Positions 1 through 64,000 of a stretch of 64,000 bases of DNA are shown here, one piece after another. Source of the stretch: Bolinopsis microptera (taxonomy: Eukaryota > Ctenophora > Tentaculata > Lobata > Bolinopsidae); the NCBI RefSeq assembly GCF_026151205.1, contig NC_087074.1, positions 11,885,182-11,949,181 of the forward strand, in the 5' to 3' direction. The notes under the pieces are model-generated. The model was given only the letters and a program-made list of their open reading frames with translations. It did no database searches and was not told the DNA's origin. The stretch's first letter is position 1; the number at the start of each line of letters is the position of its first letter. The position numbers and the translations under genes were made by a program.

Positions 1-123
1 ATTAACTGCATTTCAATTAAAGTATGCAGGCCAAATTCTTAACTTTAACCATAGCTGTCTTATCCCAATAATCCGCGACGACAATTTTGTTTTTACCGAA
101 TGTGAAACTCCCCTCCTCCCTAG

Positions 124-29136
<29,013 letters not shown>

Positions 29137-29945
29137 ATGATAATTGTATATTTTGTATTATGTTAAGACGAAGTGCAGTATTATGCAGCATGTGTAAGTA
29201 AGTATTTGAGTATTTTCAAGGTGACACTCACAGTCTCGTACACTTGCGGGTACTGTATTACATGTAATATCCAAGTTTTCGCTTTTTTCTAATTCAAATT
29301 ATCTTTCCACGAATTTATTACTTGTTTGATTGAAACTGAGTTACGTTTTAACTTTCAATTCAATCCTTTCAATTTGTTGATTCTCATCTTCTGTAAATTA
29401 AGTTTCTACACATTCGAACTCGAAATAATATTTAAAACATGTGATAAATGTTCTATATAATAATCGGACTTATTTGTTCATACCGCCTTGTACTTTGTTA
29501 TAATATCGATAATCGTATTACGTCTCCGATTTATCAAATTCTATAGAAATAGAATTTATTCACATCTGCTGTTGAACGAATTTTATAAAACTTGTTGTTT
29601 TACTTGTTTAGCTTGCCTATGTCCAATGTTTGGTTTGTCACATAAAATGACTCAGCTTTCTGGTCTATGGGCCGCTTCTCTCACGTATTTGATTAACGAA
29701 GTCAATCCTTCATAGCTCGTCTCGGCCCAGTAGTGCATCTACGACTTACGTATAATATACAGTATACGTGTGGTAGAAGTGAAACTAATGTTGAATGTAA
29801 AATGTGCGTAAACTTAAAGGGCATTAAGCACCAGGACCGTACAAATACAACGTATGAAATAATAGCTTAATGCCCCATAAGCTGTAAGCAAAGCCACGAG
29901 TTAGAATGGATTGAAATTTGCAATTTTTTAAATGATGGTGTGGAT

Positions 29946-30070
29946 TTGTGGAACCCTTCACGCGTACTGCGTGACGCGCTTGTTTCACAAGTAGAATAAG
30001 CGCGTCGCCTTGGTGGTCGCGCGCTACTCCAAGCGAGAGGGCTCTGGTTAGAGCAAGTGGAACCCTTCTG
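29946..30070. repeat. GC-rich dispersed repeat, copy 1 (copies also near 32185 and 33086)
   Basis: Shared blocks are CTGCGTGAC[A/G]CGCTTGTTTCA and CGCGCGCTAC plus CAAGCGAGAGGGCTCTGG followed by TAGAGCAAGT. They recur at 33086-33180 in the same orientation and at 32185-32275 inverted and rearranged. The local GC content is far above the surroundings. It may be a SINE-like or non-autonomous DNA element; no polymerase III boxes were confirmed. Confidence 0.6.
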
Positions 30071-30650
30071 CAGGCGTGCCTGTCCCTATGTGCGGCGCTT
30101 TTCGAGATTCTGCTGCATACGTGAGAGTCCAGGAGCACTGAGCAGCAGGAGGAAATGTATGTAAAGTATTAATTGGGGGATCAATGATCAATGATATGGC
30201 AGTGGTAAATCGGGATTTCATGTGCAGTGAGTCCTGATCTTCTTCGAGCTATAAAAGCTATAATAAAACAAATATTTAATAAAACAAATATTTATTTTTA
30301 CGGCACAATCAAACAATATCAATAATAAATAAATCAGGGGAGGTTTGAAGAGGTTTCAAGTGCCGAAGGCCACTGCTTATCTTTAGGATTTGAGAGTGAC
30401 CTGTGCTTGAAACCCCCTCAACCATCCACTACGTCAATATACTAATTACAGTATACAAATATAGAAAAATATAATAATCTTAAATTACTTATTGGTTTAG
30501 TTTGGTGACAAAGGAGAGCCCAGTTGAGTTTTAGTTTAGCTTTAGGTTTTGAATCACAGTTTAAAAGGTTAGCCATGTTTCATGGCAGAGAGAGATATCA
30601 TGTGTGCAGAGCCGTACCGGATGTAGAGTTTGAGATATAATATAGATTAG

Positions 30651-31190
30651 TTACCATGTATTAGGGTCATCTCGATTTTGGAGGGATAGCAAGTGCTTTT
30701 TAAGGTTAGATTTAATAACACCTGACGAAGCTGATAAGTCTGAATTCTTGGAAGAACCCGGGATTATCAACCCATCTACATTAGCATCACATATTTCGAA
30801 TACATAGGGGCTGAGGTCATTCCAAATTTTCGTAGAGGTGTACAAAAAGTTTTGTTGGGAGATATCTAACCTCAGTAATGGGACAATCAGACGAAGTTTT
30901 TCATTTCTAGGACAGAACTTGAAAAGATCTTTAATCGACTGGGGGACATCAAATTTAAGAATTTTGAATAATTCCATAAATGTATGGTACATGTGCAGAT
31001 TCTCCAGGTTCATAATTTTCTGCTCGGTGAATAGCGGTTTAGTGTGTTCAAGACAGTAGTTCTTGCTAGCCATATGTTCGTTATAAGTTCTTGAACGTGC
31101 ACAGGTTAAATAGTATTCTTTATGATCAAAATTGGGAATGTTACCAAATAGCAGTCTTATACATCGTTTTTGAATTGCAAAGATTTTATA
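30651..31190 (-). mobile_element. LINE (non-LTR retrotransposon) 3' ORF remnant
   Basis: The minus strand carries the end of a reverse-transcriptase ORF: AIQKRCIRLLFGNIPNFDHK, then HTKPLFTEQKIMNLENLHMY and FLYTSTKIWNDLSPYVFEI, then an amphipathic SNLKKHLLSL before the stop at 30651. The pattern IQKR-IR, KPLF-IL-L and F-Y-STK-WN is the standard C-terminal region after the RT domain of many invertebrate LINEs. The rest of the ORF is missing, so it is 5'-truncated and immobile. Confidence 0.75.
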
Positions 31191-31599
31191 TAGCTAGCTA
31201 AATTGTAGATAGCTAGTAGGTTATGTAACTAGGTAGTGCGCCATCGACAGTGAGCCGCGCGTGCCGACTGTAGGATGGTTTTTTAGCGCTAATTTCGGCC
31301 AGCACAATTTTCTTCAAACAAATAGATATTGAGTATCCTTCACGACCTCCAATTGCAACAAAAATTGGTAAGCTTACTCATAGACTTACGCAAGGAAAGT
31401 GTCCGAAAATTTAAAGCATATCCAACCTTACTGGGCCGCGCTCAGCCTGTCATTCCGCCTAATCTCTATTATGAACATAATAGCCTGAAGTCCCCAGGTA
31501 AATCCAACCATCAGACATTATATTACAGCTAAAAGCAACGTATTTTGCCCCATTTTGATCACTATATCAACTCTGATATCCACCAAATTTTTTGGACAG

Positions 31600-32965
31600 T
31601 TGTGAAAGCCCTATTGGAAGGTCGTCGCCAATTTTCAGAATGATCTCATTCAAGGAACCGAAGATATATCCGAATAATACGACAAAAATCAACGAATTTG
31701 GTCAAATTACTTTTAGGTTTACAACCTACCAGGACGCGCGCCGAAATGGACTCGTCGGCAGTCCAATATATGGAACAAATATTTTACGAGTATCACCCTG
31801 CACCCGTTAATCAAATTACGCGACTTTTACAGCTACTTTTGCTCCAAAAGCTGCGCACCATCAAATATGGCATCTAGGCAAAACTCACTGATCTTTCAAA
31901 AAGTTGTAGCGCGATGCGTTACTGTGCCGCGCCGCGCACTCAACGAGACTTCTCACAGCAAGATCGGCGAAATGCGCTACTGTGCCGCGCCGAGCTTCCA
32001 TGAATTGACATCGTCAATTAATCCAAAAAGGTATGACAAATTTGGTATTGTAAAAATTCTCACAGTCTCTAGAAAATAGTGGTACAAAAATTTTTGAAAT
32101 CCGAGCAAGTTTATTTTTATCGTGCACCCCCTAATGTAACTGCAATTGCGCGCTCGCGCTGCACTTTTCAAGCTATGTGAATATTTCACTTGCAACTTGC
32201 TCTATCCAGAGCCCTTGCGCTTGCAGTAGCGCGCGCCCGCCTCTTGACTTGTGAAACAAGCGCGCCTGCAGTGGCGCGAAAACACATGGTTAGGTGAAGT
32301 TTATAACCTACTATACCAGGACTCGTCGACGGTCCTGATATATGGAACAAATATTTTACGAGTATCACCCGTTAAGACCGTCGACGAGTCCAACTCGGCG
32401 CGTGTCTCATGGTTGGTTATAAACTTATAAGCCGCTTTCTTCCCGAAACAAGTGCTATGAAGTAGCACGCGCTGGGTCAATGGTCATATCATGGTCAGTT
32501 CATGGTCAGTTCATTAACGGACCATGGACAGTTCAGCCTACAATTAATTGTGAAAGCCCTATTGGAAGGTTTTTACCAATTTTCAAAATGATATCATTCA
32601 AAGAACCGAAGGTATGACAGAATAATACAACAAAAATCAACGAATTTCAGAATTTTGTCAAATTACTCGATTTTTACAGCTACTTTTGCTCCAAAAGCCG
32701 CACACCATCAAATTTGTCATACGTTGTATGACCCGCCGCGCACAAAGTGCGCGGCTCCCCCTGTATCGTCAGGACGATAGTGAAACGACCGTGGAGGTTG
32801 CAACGTGATACAACATCAAATATGGCACCTAGGCGAAACTCACTGATCTTTCCAAAAAGGTATGACAAATTTGGTACTGTGAAAATTCTCACATTCTCTA
32901 AAAAACAACGGTACAAAAATTTTAAAAATCCGAGCAAGTTTATTTTGATCGTGCACCCCCTATTC
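31600..32965. repeat. Two diverged direct copies of an unknown interspersed repeat
   Basis: Blocks in 31602-32140 recur in the same order in 32549-32965. Examples are TGTGAAAGCCCTATTGGAAGG (31602, 32549), TACAGCTACTTTTGCTCCAA (31827, 32676), ACTCACTGATCTTTC (near 31885, 32841) and the closing CGAGCAAGTTTATTTT with TCGTGCACCCCCTA (near 32102, 32932). No transposase frame is visible. GC-rich insertions interrupt both copies. Confidence 0.75.
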
Positions 32966-33354
32966 TTAACAAATCAAATCTGAAATGTGTTCTGATATGA
33001 TTTGTGACCTGACTGTCTCAGAGACACAATCTCAGATCTATTAACAATTTACAGAGCGGTCCCATACTTCACCTAGCCATGAGTCTACGCATACTGCGTG
33101 ACACGCTTGTTTCACCTCCTGTGCCGCCTTCGGCGGTCGCGCGCTACCGCAAGCGAGAGGGCTCTGGATAGAGCAAGTCCCATACCTCAAGAAGTTGTGA
33201 AGACTTGAGAAACGAAGGATCTTTTCTCTGATGGAAGTACTCTCTCTTCATACAAATCTTTTTCATGCTATGCTCACTGTAGATCTTATTTAGTGGTTTA
33301 AATGTATTGCAGTTGAGAAATACTAAAATGGACCCAACCAGGTCTAGTTATTGG

Positions 33355-33383
33355 CTAGGGTTAGGGTTAGGGTTAGGGTTAGG
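33355..33383 (+). repeat. Interstitial telomeric repeat (TTAGGG)
   Basis: About four and a half units of TTAGGG lie head to tail in unique sequence. It matches the metazoan telomere repeat and may mark a repaired break or an old telomerase insertion. Confidence 0.85.
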
Positions 33384-33557
33384 CAATCAAAGTAACCGGT
33401 GACATTTGAAGTGGGATAGATCGACATGGGCTTGCTATAGTGGCACCCATTACAGTTAGGATGTGTTTTCTTTCAAAGGGTGCATACAATCTTCCAGCTG
33501 CAACATCAAGACGGGCTTCATTTTGGGTGTAGGTCTTTCTTGAGAATGAGCTTGGTT

Positions 33558-33782
33558 CACAGGAGGAGCAAAGTGCAAAGAAACTGCTACTAACTGCTAC
33601 TAACTGCTACAAACTGCTACAAACTGCTACAAACTGCCACTAACTGCTACTAACTGCCACTAACTGCTACTAACTGCTACTAACTGCTACTAACTGCTGC
33701 AATCGCGCCCACGCATTCGCGCGCCGTTTGCAGCAGTTTGTAGCAGTTAGTAGCAGTTTCTTTGCACTTTGCTCCTCCTGTG
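33558..33782. repeat. 225-bp palindrome made of a TAACTGCTAC minisatellite
   Basis: The left arm starts CACAGGAGGAGCAAAGTGCA and continues into about a dozen AACTGCTACT-type units. The right arm (33740-33782) is the exact reverse complement of the outer 43 bases. The centre near 33700-33720 is GC-rich (CGCGCCCACGCATTCGCGCG) and itself partly self-complementary. The whole structure can fold into one long hairpin. Confidence 0.85.
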
Positions 33783-34984
33783 GGTTGGACAGTCAGGAGT
33801 GCTGGTTCTATCCTTACATCTTTAGACTTTGCTTCTTTTAAAATGCTAAGTTCAAGCTGGAGCATTAACCAATTGAGTATGTCGTCAAAGTCAGCCATCA
33901 ATCTTTTAAATAAATATCCTGCGTAGTTAAAATCTCAAAGAGTATTAATGGGATATACCCAAACCTTTTCAAAAAGGCCAGAAATGCTGCACCTCTCAGA
34001 ATTACGACTATTGAACATTTTTAAACGTTTACAATATATATAATACAATATATATAATAAGTTGGAACATTGTTATAGCATTATTCAAATCAGAGAGGAC
34101 ATATTTCAGAGTTTTATGTCTTTATATAATGATATGCAAATTGTGGTGTATTGTAATTTTGATTGTACGACAGAGACGGCTCGTGGGAGGTGGCTGGCAG
34201 TTTTGTTGGGTGTCCAATCGACGGACTGGGGAGGGGAGGGGGTGGGGGGACTTGGGGCCGGCCCAAGCTCCCACCAAACTACCGATTACATTACACACAG
34301 GGCCTCATGTATGTAATGTGTCACACTTCACAGACGACAGCAAACAAAAACAAAAACTTATAATGTGGTTGAAACAAGACACCACACGGGTACGATCTCA
34401 GCCACGCAGTATGCTAGCAGCCGATAGTTCAAATTGCAAGGAGCAAATCATATAGATTACCTGTAGTAGATGCGCTTGATGTGCTTTGTACCCGTTTACA
34501 ATTAACTATGTGTTAAAACTGCGCGGCTTAGTCGTCCAAAGTCCAAACGTAGGATTGGACGACCAACAACACAAAATTTCACAAAGATCATGCGTGCGCT
34601 TTCATTCGAACGTTTGAGTGAATAAAGAGCTTTATATTACGATTAAATATTTCCAAACACTATTACCAAGCACTATTTCTATTTTTAAGCACCAGCCACC
34701 AGATGATAATTTTAGGACGCCTGGACGCCCTCAATAGCCGCCTCTGTTGTATGATGGTGGATTTTAGTAGTGGTAAAGTGAACTGTGAAAGATAATTGAA
34801 TTGCCAGCCAGTATCTCGTATTTATTGTAACATGTCCCAATCGAGATTGGAGAAGCTTCAAGTAAACTGATAACTGTTGTGAAACTTTATAAAGTTCAAA
34901 CTTTATAATCATCCTTAACTTTTCTCTACATCCCTCCATCAAATCTTACTCACTGACATACCTCAGGATGTGAACTCTACCAGG

Positions 34985-35026
34985 ATGATGAGTCGAACAG
35001 CCAAGAAGTCACGTGAATACTCTTGA
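34985..35026 (+). CDS. Short upstream ORF before the ABCC start
   Basis: ATG ATG followed by eleven codons and TGA at 35024-35026 encodes MMSRTAKKSREYS. It ends seven bases before the ABCC start codon. If it lies in the 5' leader it could reduce initiation at the main ORF. Whether it is transcribed is unknown. Confidence 0.25.
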   Translation: MMSRTAKKSREYS

Positions 35027-35033
35027 GAATACA

Positions 35034-64000
<28,967 letters not shown>

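Larger units (their letters stand above)
29137..34984. other. Intergenic region between HERC2 and the ABCC gene
   Basis: No conserved gene was found in these 5.8 kb. It holds HERC2's 3' flank, a LINE 3' remnant, GC-rich dispersed repeats, a duplicated repeat block, a short TTAGGG array, a minisatellite palindrome and, near the end, AT-rich sequence upstream of the ABCC start. Both flanking genes are on the plus strand. Confidence 0.8.

Overview
This window is animal nuclear DNA. Coding sequence is cut into many short exons with GT-AG introns and most exons begin directly after AG|GT. The base composition is AT-rich, the telomere-type repeat is TTAGGG, and microsatellites and small foldback elements are abundant. 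The exon-rich HERC2 gene, the divergent class A GPCRs with no DRY motif, the BTB/BACK proteins and the LINE remnants fit an early-branching invertebrate, probably a cnidarian or placozoan. The species cannot be named from the sequence. All products and splice sites below were read by eye.

Region 1 (about 124-29136, + strand) is the 3' half of a HERC2 orthologue, a giant HECT-type E3 ubiquitin ligase. I placed 41 exons, and their phases agree. In order they encode a MIB/HERC2 domain, a ZZ zinc finger, a DOC/APC10 domain, the second RCC1 propeller (RLD2), a long middle region, the third propeller (RLD3) and a complete HECT domain with its catalytic cysteine and stop codon. Its introns hold other genes on the minus strand: an intact GPCR (2974-3948), a GPCR broken by a frameshift (5522-6459), and a previously unobvious small multi-pass membrane protein in three exons (19014-20602). 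They also hold several foldback (MITE-like) elements and a long (CT)n tract.

Region 2 (29137-34984) is intergenic: a LINE 3' remnant, a dispersed GC-rich repeat in three copies, two copies of a further repeat, a short interstitial TTAGGG array and a 225-bp palindrome built from a minisatellite.

Region 3 (35034 to the window end, + strand) is an ABCC (MRP/SUR-like) gene with TMD0, TMD1, NBD1, TMD2 and NBD2 in 31 recognised exons. Its membrane parts look normal, but both nucleotide-binding domains are degenerate. NBD1 keeps Walker A but has lost the LSGGQ signature and the H-loop. NBD2 has lost Walker A, Q-loop, signature and Walker B consensus residues. A non-hydrolysing, perhaps regulatory, ABCC protein is the best reading. 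One intron (39510-47598) contains three tandem minus-strand BTB-BACK genes, each broken differently, one by a LINE insertion. Another intron (52498-58016) contains an intact plus-strand GPCR.

The most unusual pattern is that tandem duplications sit repeatedly on exon-intron boundaries. The clearest is an array of sixteen 52-bp units, each copying the end of an ABCC intron plus the start of the next exon. An eleven-copy 35-bp array copies an exon end and its donor. Smaller versions occur in HERC2. Because the duplicated unit spans an AG|GT site, these arrays look like raw material for intron gain or shifting by tandem duplication.
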